From Clostridiales bacterium (GTDB lineage Bacteria; Bacillota; Clostridia; Christensenellales; UBA1242), in assembly GCA_015069415.1 (NCBI GenBank), contig SVIQ01000006.1, positions 1 to 41,754 of the forward strand: 41,754 bases of DNA, written 5' to 3'. The position numbers and the translations under genes were made by a program. Below the pieces are notes generated by a model. That model searched no databases. It saw only the letters and a program-made list of their open reading frames with translations, and had not been told where the DNA came from. Below are positions 1 through 6,389 of the stretch, piece by piece (the stretch's first letter is position 1; every line of letters begins with the position of its first letter).

Positions 1-255
1 CTTTGAAATAATCAAGTATTGATAATCTTGTAAATTGCCATTTGCAAGAAAGGTAGGGATGCAAGGAAGTTGAATGTTTTGATAAATAGAAGTTTCTTTA
101 TCAAGTTTTTTCTTAATTGTATCGTCTTTTGACATTTTAATTACAAACTTATCATCAACAAAATAAACTAGATTTGTAAACCCTGATGTTGCTTTTGTAA
201 TTTTCTCAAAAGACATATTTTCTTTTTGTAAAATTTCTTTAATTATATTTTCCAT
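1..255 (-). CDS. APH/choline-kinase-like phosphotransferase, N-terminal fragment
   Basis: Reading the minus strand from the ATG at 255 gives 85 residues that run off the left edge of the window, so only the N-terminus is present. The segment SGFTNLVYFVDDKFVIKMS has the layout of the kinase N-lobe of the aminoglycoside phosphotransferase/choline kinase family: a Gly-containing nucleotide loop, then a beta strand with the ATP-binding Lys in FVIKMS. A following KKLDKETSIYQNI segment fits the helix carrying the conserved Glu. The start lies 1 nt after the stop of the GNAT gene at 257-745, so the two form an operon. The substrate cannot be inferred: members phosphorylate antibiotics, choline, sugars or homoserine. 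The call rests on the N-lobe only, because the catalytic HGD and DxD motifs lie outside the window. Confidence 0.7.
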   Translation of the reverse strand, partial: MENIIKEILQKENMSFEKITKATSGFTNLVYFVDDKFVIKMSKDDTIKKKLDKETSIYQNIQLPCIPTFLANGNLQDYQYLIISK

Positions 256-256
256 T

Positions 257-745
257 TTATAATTCCTTTTTGTAGTTTAAAACCACTTTACCATTTTCAA
301 GATGTTCGCATAATACGAATTCTGTATAACCAAAGTGGAAGTATATTTGAATGTTGCGAACATTTGTAGCACTAGCTCCTATTGTGGCATATTTAAAGCC
401 TTGTTCTTTAGCCCATTGTTCTCCCATTTTCACAAGCTTAGAAATATGTCCTTGTCCTTCATATTCTTTATCACATCTAAAAGCATTCATGTATGCAATA
501 GTCTTGCCATCGCATAATTCTTCTAACCCCTTAACCTCTTTAAAATCAGGGTCAGTAACGACTGAAATTTGTGCAATTATTTCTTTACCATCTTTTGCAA
601 TAAAGGTAGTTAATTGTTTGTTTTTAAAAGCAGGAATATATACATCTCTCATTGCTTCCCATTCAGCTTTTTTGTGTGGTCTTTTTGCGATATCTTTTTC
701 CCATACTGCAATATATTCTTCTAATGTTGCTATTTTGTATTCCAT
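257..745 (-). CDS. GNAT family N-acetyltransferase
   Basis: A 162-residue protein of the usual GNAT size. Acetyl-CoA binding motif A is visible around residues 92-118: CDKEYEGQGHISKLVKMGEQ contains the Q/R-x-x-G-x-G/A-type pyrophosphate loop (EGQGHI), followed by a helix and then GFKYATIGAS as the next strand. The late segment NIQIYFHFGYTEF matches the family's C-terminal pattern of Tyr followed by a GF/GY turn. ATG 745 is preceded by an AGGAG ribosome binding site. It is the first gene of a two-gene unit with the downstream kinase-like gene. GNAT plus APH-type kinase pairs often modify small molecules including antibiotics, but nothing here fixes the substrate. Family assignment is confident; function is not. 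Confidence 0.85.
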   Translation of the reverse strand: MEYKIATLEEYIAVWEKDIAKRPHKKAEWEAMRDVYIPAFKNKQLTTFIAKDGKEIIAQISVVTDPDFKEVKGLEELCDGKTIAYMNAFRCDKEYEGQGHISKLVKMGEQWAKEQGFKYATIGASATNVRNIQIYFHFGYTEFVLCEHLENGKVVLNYKKEL

Positions 746-819
746 AATAAACTCCTGAACATTTTCATTATAGCATATAATTTAAAAATTTGTATTAATT
801 TAAACAAAAAAGATAAAAT

Positions 820-1138
820 GGCACTTAGACGTGTGCTTGTCATATACACGTGTTCTCGCTTTGCTCGAACAGACAAGCACACGCCTATAAACTAAACAAG
901 CAGACAAAAAGTGAAACTGTTGGTGAACGTAACACACTTTCGCTTTTTGATGTCTATATGTGGGCTAATTTATTCCATGGTGTACTTGACAAGAGTCTCT
1001 GAAACGAGTTTTTCTTTTGCCGGTTAACACAGAGAAACGATATTTGTGCTTACGCATGCTATTTTTGCGTTTCTCAGCCTTTTGATATTATGTTTTCAAA
1101 TCTTACTTGTCAAGTACCTTTCACGGCATAGAATAGCC
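820..1138. repeat. Non-coding block of three consecutive long inverted repeats
   Basis: The 471-base gap between the genes at 257-745 and 1217-1522 has no convincing ORF but is full of dyad symmetry. Hairpin 1: perfect 12-bp arms at 830-841 and 872-883, with a second 5-bp stem inside (851-855/867-871). Hairpin 2: arms 902-916 and 938-955 (agacaaaaagtgaaa against tttcgctttttgatgtct, one G-U pair and a 3-nt bulge). Hairpin 3: long imperfect arms 963-993 and 1106-1138, including a perfect cttgtcaagtac/gtacttgacaag core, with an inner 8-bp stem gagaaacg/cgtttctc (1032-1039/1068-1075). It could be a structured RNA, a MITE-like element (hairpin 3 has long terminal inverted repeats) or intergenic repeats. 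Direction of transcription is not evident. Confidence 0.55.
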
Positions 1139-1216
1139 AAGAAAAAAGAGAACTAGATATTTTTCTAATTCTCTAATTATTACACTAGTTTCCAAATTGA
1201 CTGACTAAGCTCTCTT

Positions 1217-1522
1217 TTATCTTCTTGAATACGTATTCGCATTTAAGTCTGCGAAATACTTTTGATAGACGCTATTGTTTTCAACAAAGTCTAACAAGTT
1301 CTCATAAATGTCATACACTTTCTTAATTTTTAATGTCGCCTCAACCTCTTCTGGAAATGACGCATGGCAAAAAGCATCATCATCTTTTCTCACCACTTCA
1401 GTAATTGTTTTCAACAACATTGTTGCCTTTGTAGCCTCTCTTTCATTTTGGAAATAAAAATAAAACATCTCCTCTGAATTTGGGAAAAATGTTTTTACTA
1501 AATATAATTTTTCGTCTAGCAT
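1217..1522 (-). CDS. Hypothetical protein, 101 aa
   Basis: I do not recognise this family. The 101-residue product has no signal peptide or membrane segment. It starts with a hydrophobic/aromatic stretch (KLYLVKTFFPNSEEMFYFYF) and continues with mixed-charge helix-like sequence rich in Glu, Lys and Asp, ending in basic YSRR. The ATG at 1522 follows AAGGAGAAATT, a strong ribosome binding site, which is the main reason to call it a real gene. It stands alone between the hairpin block to the left and the tRNA-Gln trailer element to the right. A small soluble protein is the most that can be said. Confidence 0.6.
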   Translation of the reverse strand: MLDEKLYLVKTFFPNSEEMFYFYFQNEREATKATMLLKTITEVVRKDDDAFCHASFPEEVEATLKIKKVYDIYENLLDFVENNSVYQKYFADLNANTYSRR

Positions 1523-1679
1523 AATTTCTCCTTAGTGTAGTGCTATTCTAATAAAATTCTATTCTCATGTCAAACGATTTAAAAAAAAATTTTACAATTC
1601 TTTTAATCCAAGTTATTCTTATATTCCTCTACTCCATAAGTGCGAAAAAAATACACTCGTCTCTAAACTGAAATAGAAA

Positions 1680-1824
1680 TCCTAGCCAATGCTTAAGAGA
1701 CTTTTCTTTCGGGGTCCTCATGAGAACTTGTTCGACATGGGGTTTACAGAGAAAATTGCAAGCATAAATATGCAATTTGTGTTTTAAATAAAAAACACAA
1801 GCATAAAAGCTTGCGAATTTTCTC
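1680..1824 (-). ncRNA. Structured trailer element after tRNA-Gln(TTG)
   Basis: Immediately 3' of the tRNA-Gln CCA (reading minus) lies about 140 nt that is recognisably homologous to the sequence after tRNA-Gln(CTG) at 23016-23160. Shared features in order: a long stem whose 5' arm is agagaaaattcgcaagc and 3' arm gcttgcaattttctct; an inner hairpin ttgtgtttt...aaaacacaa; a second stem ccccatg/catgagg; and the conserved run gttctcatg, then ggaccccgaaa. The stem sequences differ between copies but stay paired, which points to selection on RNA structure. It may be part of the tRNA primary transcript. Function unknown. Confidence 0.5.
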
Positions 1825-1899
1825 TGGCTGGGGTAGATAGATTCGAACTATCGCATGCAAGAGTCAAAGTCTTGTGCCTTACCGCTTGGCGATACCCCA
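1825..1899 (-). tRNA. tRNA-Gln (anticodon TTG)
   Basis: Cloverleaf on the minus strand with acceptor stem TGGGGTA/TACCCCA, D-arm GCCAAGCGGTAAGGC, anticodon loop around TTG, T-arm with GTTCGAATC, discriminator G and encoded CCA. It is the second tRNA of a two-tRNA minus-strand unit behind tRNA-Lys(TTT) and is followed by the structured trailer element. Confidence 0.95.
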
Positions 1900-1921
1900 A
1901 TACAAAAAGCGATTTGCATCG

Positions 1922-1997
1922 TGGTGGCTCATCCGGGACTTGAACCCGGGACACCATGATTAAAAGTCATGTGCTCTACCAACTGAGCTAATGAACC
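1922..1997 (-). tRNA. tRNA-Lys (anticodon TTT)
   Basis: Acceptor GGTTCAT/ATGAGCC, D-arm TAGCTCAGTTGGTAGAGC, anticodon TTT in the loop cttttaa, T-arm CCCGGGTTCAAGTCCCGG, discriminator A, encoded CCA. It is flanked by a short complementary pair (ggcgatttt upstream and aaatcgc downstream), which could form a processing stem around the tRNA. First tRNA of the minus-strand pair. Confidence 0.95.
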
Positions 1998-2049
1998 ACG
2001 TAAAGCAAAATCGCCTTTAATCATCTGTTTTTCCACAGTTGACTTTCTC

Positions 2050-2078
2050 ATTATACACCATCTAAATAAAAAAAACAA
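2050..2078 (-). promoter_or_regulatory. Sigma-A promoter of the tRNA-Lys/tRNA-Gln unit
   Basis: On the minus strand TTGTTT (2073-2078), a 17-nt spacer and TATAAT (2050-2055) with a TG one base before the -10 form a good extended sigma-A promoter about 50 nt upstream of tRNA-Lys. Confidence 0.75.
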
Positions 2079-2150
2079 GTAATTTTCATAAAAAAATTTA
2101 AAAATTTTAAAAAAATTTACAAAAAATTTTTAGAAATTGTGAAAATTGCC

Positions 2151-2180
2151 TTGACATTGAGTTGTTTTATGTGCTAATAT
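2151..2180 (+). promoter_or_regulatory. Sigma-A promoter of the tRNA Gly-Leu-Arg-His cluster
   Basis: TTGACA (2151-2156), an 18-nt spacer and TAATAT (2175-2180) stand 15 nt upstream of tRNA-Gly. The following tRNAs are packed closely enough to be read from it. Confidence 0.75.
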
Positions 2181-2195
2181 AGAGCTGTGAAACGT

Positions 2196-2269
2196 GCGGG
2201 TGTAGCTCAATGGTAGAGCGCTAGCCTTCCAAGCTAGTTACGAGGGTTCGATTCCCTTCACCCGCTCCA
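2196..2269 (+). tRNA. tRNA-Gly (anticodon TCC)
   Basis: Acceptor GCGGGTG/CACCCGC, D-arm TAGCTCAATGGTAGAGC, anticodon stem CTAGC/GCTAG around TTCCA with anticodon TCC, T-loop GTTCGATTC, discriminator T, encoded CCA. First gene of the plus-strand tRNA cluster. Confidence 0.95.
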
Positions 2270-2299
2270 TTTCATTATAAGGGGTTTTTATTACCTCAT

Positions 2300-2381
2300 G
2301 CGGATGTGGCGAAATGGCAGACGCGCTAGACTTAGGATCTAGTGGGAGACCGTGGGGGTTCAAGTCCCTTCATCCGCACCA
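2300..2381 (+). tRNA. tRNA-Leu (anticodon TAG)
   Basis: Class II tRNA with acceptor GCGGATG/CATCCGC, anticodon TAG in the loop of CTAGACTTAGGATCTAG, a short variable arm (TGGGAGACCGT), T-arm GGGGTTCAAGTCCC and encoded CCA. 82 nt, separated from tRNA-Arg by a single base. Confidence 0.93.
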
Positions 2382-2382
2382 T

Positions 2383-2459
2383 GCGTCAATAGCTCAGCTG
2401 GATAGAGCATCGCCCTTCTAAGGCGGGGGTCGGGGGTTCGAATCCCTCTTGACGCACCA
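2383..2459 (+). tRNA. tRNA-Arg (anticodon TCT)
   Basis: Acceptor GCGTCAA/TTGACGC, D-arm TAGCTCAGCTGGATAGAGC, anticodon TCT in CGCCCTTCTAAGGCG, T-arm with GGTTCGAATCC, encoded CCA. Its 3' end is copied 150 bp downstream (see the repeat at 2444-2611). Confidence 0.95.
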
Positions 2460-2611
2460 TTCGTCGTATGACGATTTATTTGTTTCAAGAGGCATTCGAA
2501 CGGAGTTCGCTCTGTCGAGCCGGACCGAAATCATAGATTTCTCCCGACTTTGGCTACAAACCATTCACTGAAAGGTTTGTTTAACGCGTCGTCCCCTCTT
2601 GACGCACCATT
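2444..2611 (+). repeat. tRNA-Arg 3'-end duplication enclosing a multi-hairpin element (element A)
   Basis: The last 18 nt of the tRNA-Arg region (ccctcttgacgcaccatt) occur at 2444-2461 and again at 2594-2611, 150 bp apart. Between them: a small hairpin tcgtc-gtat-gacga (2461-2473); an inverted copy of the tRNA T-arm and acceptor 3' strand (2485-2501, 16 of 17 complementary to 2436-2452); hairpin cgaac-gga-gttcg (2497-2509); hairpin ctc-tgtc-gag (2510-2519); linker ccggacc; hairpin gaaatc-ata-gatttc (2527-2541); tcccg; and a stem caaacc/ggtttg (2557-2562/2574-2579). The same series follows tRNA-His with different but still paired stems. Confidence 0.7.
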
Positions 2612-2626
2612 TTTTATTGATTATAT

Positions 2627-2703
2627 GGTGGCTATAGTTCAGTCGGTAGAGCGCCAGATTGTGGATCTGGTTGTCGTGGGTTCGAGTCCCTCTAGCCACC
2701 CCA
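2627..2703 (+). tRNA. tRNA-His (anticodon GTG)
   Basis: Contains the extra 5' G (G-1) typical of tRNA-His, acceptor GTGGCTA/TAGCCAC, anticodon GTG in CCAGATTGTGGATCTGG, T-arm GTGGGTTCGAGTCCC and encoded CCA. Its 3' end is repeated 168 bp downstream. Confidence 0.95.
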
Positions 2704-2910
2704 TCGTCGCATTTAGTTTTTAAGCTATTTGCGATTTTTTTATTTAGGGACTCGAACCCAAGGGTTCGCTCCTGTCGGAGCCGGACCGCAACAAGTTGCT
2801 CCCGTTTGTTTGCTAAAAACTTGCCAATTGTGGCAACTTTTTTTTACGCACAAACCCCTCTAGCCACCCCATTTATCGCATTTGATTTTATCATTTGCGA
2901 TTTTTTATTG
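2688..2910 (+). repeat. tRNA-His 3'-end duplication enclosing a multi-hairpin element (element B)
   Basis: The tRNA-His tail ccctctagccaccccat occurs at 2688-2704 and at 2856-2872. Each copy is followed by a terminator-like hairpin of the same design (tcgca..tag/cta..tgcga at 2707-2736; atcgca..tga/tca..tgcgat at 2875-2901, then a T run). Between them: a perfect 14-nt inverted copy of the T-arm (2746-2759 against 2678-2691), hairpin cgaaccc-aa-gggttcg, hairpin ctcc-tgtc-ggag, linker ccggacc, hairpin gcaac-aa-gttgc, tcccg, and ttgcca-attg-tggcaa followed by a T run (2821-2845). The order and the unpaired motifs match element A. An 88-codon ORF across this block is an artefact of the tRNA. Confidence 0.7.
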
Positions 2911-2936
2911 CTTTTAACAATTTAAAATGTTAATAT
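2908..2936 (+). promoter_or_regulatory. Promoter of the SDR gene, leaderless geometry
   Basis: TTGCTT (2908-2913), a 17-nt spacer and TAATAT (2931-2936). The ATG of the next gene begins at 2944, 7 nt after the -10 box, so transcription should begin at or next to the start codon. No Shine-Dalgarno sequence is present. Confidence 0.55.
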
Positions 2937-2943
2937 ATATGAT

Positions 2944-3825
2944 ATGAAACTTAAAAAATGGATAAAAGAAAACACAACTTCATTAAAAGGTGTTAAAATT
3001 GCTATCACTGGAGCGACCGGAGGACTCGGCGAACATGTTGCAACCACTCTAGTCAAACTCGGTGCAACTCTCTTTCTACTTGCTAGAAACGAAGAAAAAA
3101 CTAAAGCTTTAATTAAAAAAATTTCGTTAATCTACCCTAATGCTAATTTACAATATATTTACTGTGATTTGACCAACTTCGAAAGTGTTAAATCTGCCAC
3201 CCAAGAATTAAAAATATATGAGATTGATATGTTGTTCCACAATTCTGGAATATACAATGTTCCGAGAACAATAACCAGCATTGGTTTTGATAACGTTTTT
3301 CAAGTCAATTTCTTAATGCCTTATTATATGACTAAAGAATTACTACCCACTTTAAATAAATCTAAGTTTGGCAAAGTAATGGTTACTGGAAGTGTTGCTC
3401 ATAATTATTCAAAATTTAATAAATCGGACATCCAATTTTTAAAAGAAAAAAAATCTTCTAAAGTTTACGGAAACTCTAAAAGAATGTTAATGTTCTCATT
3501 ATACGAGCTCATGAAAAACCAAAATTGTAAATTGTCTATTGCCCACCCTGGAGTTACTCTCACAAATATGACAAACCACTATCCTAAATGCATTAATTGG
3601 CTTGTAAAAATCGGAATTAAATTGCTATTCCCTAGCAACGAAAAGGCCATTCGAAGTTTAATTAAAGCAGTGTTTGACGAAACAGATTATCACGAATGGA
3701 TAGGTCCAAGCATTTTCAATGTTTGGGGAAAACCCAAAAAACAAAAACTTAAAACTTGTAGCGAAGAAGAAAGTAATGAAATTTTTACGATAAGTGAAAA
3801 TCTTTACTCATCTCTTACAAAATAA
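2944..3825 (+). CDS. Short-chain dehydrogenase/reductase family protein
   Basis: A 293-residue SDR. Residues about 20-31 carry the Rossmann glycine motif TGATGGLGEH preceded by a beta strand (KIAITGATGG). LFLLARNEEK follows as the second strand with an Arg suited to NADP(H). NSGIY stands where the NAG motif of SDRs sits. The catalytic Tyr-x-x-x-Lys is YGNSK, with the upstream Ser in VTGSVA, so Ser, Tyr and Lys are all present. HPGVTLT follows as the usual post-catalytic PG turn. Substrate unknown. No ribosome binding site precedes the ATG, which sits 7 nt after a -10 box. The stop codon abuts the stop of the convergent murG gene with no gap and no terminator. Confidence 0.85.
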   Translation: MKLKKWIKENTTSLKGVKIAITGATGGLGEHVATTLVKLGATLFLLARNEEKTKALIKKISLIYPNANLQYIYCDLTNFESVKSATQELKIYEIDMLFHNSGIYNVPRTITSIGFDNVFQVNFLMPYYMTKELLPTLNKSKFGKVMVTGSVAHNYSKFNKSDIQFLKEKKSSKVYGNSKRMLMFSLYELMKNQNCKLSIAHPGVTLTNMTNHYPKCINWLVKIGIKLLFPSNEKAIRSLIKAVFDETDYHEWIGPSIFNVWGKPKKQKLKTCSEEESNEIFTISENLYSSLTK

Positions 3826-4857
3826 TTATTTTGAATACATTTCAATAAGTTCAACAACCGCATCTTTACCATTTAAGATGTGGTTTTTTTCATATATTTT
3901 TTTGTAATCTTGCAAATTCTCATTAAAATTCTTGATTTCTTTCAAAAAATATGTTGGATTAAGATCTTTTTCTCTTAAAATTTTTGCAACACCAAGTTTC
4001 TCATAGTATGTAGCATTTTGTAATTGATCGCCACGGGAAGTACCATTTTCTAATGGTATTAACAACATAGGTAATTTTTTAAAAAAACTTTCAGCCGTTA
4101 CTCCAGCCCCACTTCTTCCTATTACAAAATCAGAAATATTATATAAATTTACCATATCATCTGACATTTCTAAAGCATTGTAATTGCCGTATGATTTAAT
4201 TTGATTATTTCCTTTTCCTGTAATATGTATTACATTAGCAAAAACGAGAATATCTTTTAAAATTGGATACATCATCTCATTAATTTTTTTGCTACCCAAT
4301 GATCCTCCAACTAACAATATTGTAGGTTTAGATTTATCAATATTAAGATTAGAATAATCCTTTCGGTTAGACTTAAATTTTTCGCTGAAAATAGGCCCAG
4401 TGTAAATTGCTTTTTTGCTTTTCTCTTCCAAATTTTTAAAATTTACACACATCTTTGTACATGTCTTTAAAATAAGTTTATTTGCTAGCCCAAACGAATA
4501 ATCACTTTCATGTGCAATAATAGGAATTTTAAGCATTTTACCAGCAATACAAACTGGCAATGAAACATACCCACCTTTACTAAAAATCACATCTGGATTT
4601 TCACTTTTTAATATTTTCTTAGCTTTAAATATTGAAGATAGCAAAACAAAAGGTATTTTTAAATTTTTAAGAACCTTCCCCCTAGTTAGTTTTACAGCAG
4701 GAATTTCATGATATTTCATGATTTTACTCATCTTATCTTTTTCTATTCCATCACTACCCACATAAATACTTTCCCAATCTTTTAATTCTTCATTGATATA
4801 AATATTTGGCATTACATGACCCAATGTACCGCCACCCGTAAACACAATTTTTTTCAT
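3826..4857 (-). CDS. murG: UDP-GlcNAc:undecaprenyl-PP-MurNAc-pentapeptide GlcNAc transferase
   Basis: GT-B glycosyltransferase that makes lipid II at the inner face of the membrane. The N-terminal MurG loop FTGGGTLGHVMPNI is at residues 5-18, FSKGGYVSLP at about residue 91, HESD follows, and the C-terminal domain begins with ILLVGGSLGSKKINE. The donor-site region GRSGAGVTAES...PLENGTSRGDQLQNA matches clostridial MurG. Of the possible starts I chose ATG 4857 because the glycine loop then lies at the usual distance. A longer frame reaches 4923 but adds an atypical leader. No Shine-Dalgarno is seen, and a TAAAAT lies 5 nt upstream of the ATG. The gene is not in a dcw-type cluster here; whether it is the only murG cannot be told from the window. 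Confidence 0.85.
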   Translation of the reverse strand: MKKIVFTGGGTLGHVMPNIYINEELKDWESIYVGSDGIEKDKMSKIMKYHEIPAVKLTRGKVLKNLKIPFVLLSSIFKAKKILKSENPDVIFSKGGYVSLPVCIAGKMLKIPIIAHESDYSFGLANKLILKTCTKMCVNFKNLEEKSKKAIYTGPIFSEKFKSNRKDYSNLNIDKSKPTILLVGGSLGSKKINEMMYPILKDILVFANVIHITGKGNNQIKSYGNYNALEMSDDMVNLYNISDFVIGRSGAGVTAESFFKKLPMLLIPLENGTSRGDQLQNATYYEKLGVAKILREKDLNPTYFLKEIKNFNENLQDYKKIYEKNHILNGKDAVVELIEMYSK

Positions 4858-5016
4858 ATGGTATTTTATGTTGAAACGCAAGAATTTATTATTATTTTGT
4901 AAAAAAATGAAAGAAAATGACAATACTTTTTAAAACAAAATTAAGAATATTGTTATAAATTTTTCAAATTTAACCCAAAGAAATTCAACAAAATTCAATT
5001 TTTCTTTCAAAATCTA

Positions 5017-5045
5017 TTGACAAAGGAAAGCCGTTTTGATAAAAT
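5017..5045 (+). promoter_or_regulatory. Sigma-A promoter of tRNA-Lys(CTT)
   Basis: TTGACA (5017-5022), exactly 17 nt, TAAAAT (5040-5045), 39 nt before the tRNA. Confidence 0.75.
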
Positions 5046-5084
5046 TAGTTTTGTCTGATATGGATAATATCAGTTTTAATATAT

Positions 5085-5160
5085 GGACGATTAGCTCAGT
5101 TGGTAGAGCAACTGACTCTTAATCAGTGGGTCCGGGGTTCGAGTCCCCGATCGTCCACCA
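5085..5160 (+). tRNA. tRNA-Lys (anticodon CTT)
   Basis: Acceptor GGACGAT/ATCGTCC, D-arm TAGCTCAGTTGGTAGAGC, anticodon CTT within ACTGACTCTTAATCAGT, T-arm CCGGGGTTCGAGTCCCCGG, discriminator A, encoded CCA. Single-gene transcription unit with its own promoter and terminator and without the trailer elements seen at other tRNAs here. Confidence 0.96.
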
Positions 5161-5165
5161 TTGGC

Positions 5166-5201
5166 ATTCTAAAGCGAACACTCCGCTTTAGAATTTTTTT
5201 A
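5166..5201 (+). terminator. Rho-independent terminator of tRNA-Lys
   Basis: 11-bp stem attctaaagcg/cgctttagaat (5166-5176/5184-5194) followed by a T run, 5 nt after the tRNA. Confidence 0.85.
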
Positions 5202-5204
5202 TTC

Positions 5205-5238
5205 AAAAAAGTGAACCACTTCATGATTCACCTTTTTA
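5205..5238 (-). terminator. Terminator downstream of abiH
   Basis: On the minus strand, aaaaaggtgaa pairs with ttcactttttt (one G-U) just after the stop of the AbiH gene. Confidence 0.55.
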
Positions 5239-5242
5239 TTAT

Positions 5243-6238
5243 TTAATTGTCAGTTGAAAACATTTTTGAGTTTAAACTTACTATTATTTTGTTTAAAATC
5301 TCTTCTTTCTCATCATCTTTAACTTCAATGGTTGATAAAATTCTATCTTTAACTTTTTCTTGAATATCTATACTTTTATATGCTCTTCTTTTAACAATAT
5401 CAGAAGCTCTTGTATAAATAATCAATAACTTTTTAGAAAGTTTTAATTGTTCAGCTATAGCATGCCACCAAAAATTATCAGTTTGTCCTAAAGACATACC
5501 ATAAATACAAATTATATCTGATTGTTTTATTAACTCTTCAACATCAAAATCTCGTAAAGTTTCGGTGTTCTTATTTAATTCGGGTTTCACCAAAGACCTT
5601 ATTATTTTCTTATTTGTCTTAAATGATACATTTTCTATCTGACTTACATCATTTACACCTAATATCATATTATCTTCAGTAGTTCCGTGTATATGTATAA
5701 CTCTATTTATAGTGTTTTGATAAGCATATCCTTGATATGATCTTTTGTTAATAGGTAAGCTTGTATTTTTATAAGAAAATATTTTTTCGAAACTATTAGT
5801 ATAATTAAATGATATTATATTTGCACTATAATTCGTTGAATTAAATCGAGCCTTAAAAGAATTTAATATTTTTTTATTTTTTTCTGACAAGTGTCTATCT
5901 AGGAAAAATAAATCTTTACCCATTGACTCAATTATTTCGTTCGAAATTACAACATCGGTATTAACGCTTTCTAAATATTCTGCAAGTTTATCTTGTATGT
6001 CATCTAATAATAAAACAAACTTATCATCTTCATCATCTTTAAATCTATCCGTGTATTGACCTAAACACATTTCCAAATCAGCCCAATTATCAATATTCTC
6101 AGATAGTTCCTTCTTAAAAGTTTCAACTACAGAGTTTGGGCTCTCTACTTCTATATAGAACTTATAAAAATCCTTGTAGCTTGTCTTTAAGCCTAAATTT
6201 AAATCAAACCCATTACCAATTAAAAATAATATTTTCAC
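5243..6238 (-). CDS. AbiH family anti-phage protein
   Basis: About 331 residues. The N-terminus VKILFLIGNGFDLNLGLKTSYKDF is the AbiH hallmark (nucleotide-binding-like IGNGFD, then GLKTSY). Further family landmarks are IISFNYTNSFE in the middle, VIHIHGTTEDNMILGVND (HIHG) and IICIYGMSLGQTDNFWW near the C-terminus. AbiH was defined as an abortive-infection phage-defence protein in Lactococcus; its mechanism is not settled. I placed the start at GTG 6238, where the conserved motif begins and AAAAGG lies upstream. The frame extends to another GTG at 6277 without a ribosome binding site. The gene stands alone between tRNA-Lys and a hairpin-rich gap, a common position for acquired defence genes, and it has very AT-rich codon usage. 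Confidence 0.85.
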   Translation of the reverse strand: MKILFLIGNGFDLNLGLKTSYKDFYKFYIEVESPNSVVETFKKELSENIDNWADLEMCLGQYTDRFKDDEDDKFVLLLDDIQDKLAEYLESVNTDVVISNEIIESMGKDLFFLDRHLSEKNKKILNSFKARFNSTNYSANIISFNYTNSFEKIFSYKNTSLPINKRSYQGYAYQNTINRVIHIHGTTEDNMILGVNDVSQIENVSFKTNKKIIRSLVKPELNKNTETLRDFDVEELIKQSDIICIYGMSLGQTDNFWWHAIAEQLKLSKKLLIIYTRASDIVKRRAYKSIDIQEKVKDRILSTIEVKDDEKEEILNKIIVSLNSKMFSTDN

Positions 6239-6277
6239 TTTTCTTTTGTACCTTTTATAAAATTTTCGCAAAATCAC

Positions 6278-6388
6278 TTGATCGACAACAAGGTAATATG
6301 TTATTATGTTTTTGTAAGGAACACTCTACATATAAGATTTTACTAAACAAAACAGCATCAACCGGCTATGGTTGATGCTGTTTTATTA
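6278..6388 (+). ncRNA. Possible small RNA divergent from abiH, with strong terminator
   Basis: TTGATC (6278-6283), an 18-nt spacer and TATTAT (6302-6307) could be a promoter. About 40 nt later comes a 15-bp perfect stem aaaacagcatcaacc/ggttgatgctgtttt (6349-6363/6370-6384) with a 6-nt loop and T-rich flanks on both sides. This would give a roughly 75-nt untranslated RNA whose promoter overlaps the start region of abiH on the other strand. Alternatively the hairpin is only a bidirectional terminator or insulator. Confidence 0.35.
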
Positions 6389-6389
6389 T

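Noticed and set aside
2041..2150. AT-rich stretch as replication origin
   Set aside because: It has long A/T runs, but there are no DnaA-box clusters or dnaA/dnaN neighbours; it is the promoter region between two divergent tRNA units.
2659..2925. 88-codon plus-strand ORF
   Set aside because: It begins inside tRNA-His and runs through the hairpin element and both tail copies; its start lies in the anticodon region and no ribosome binding site is present.
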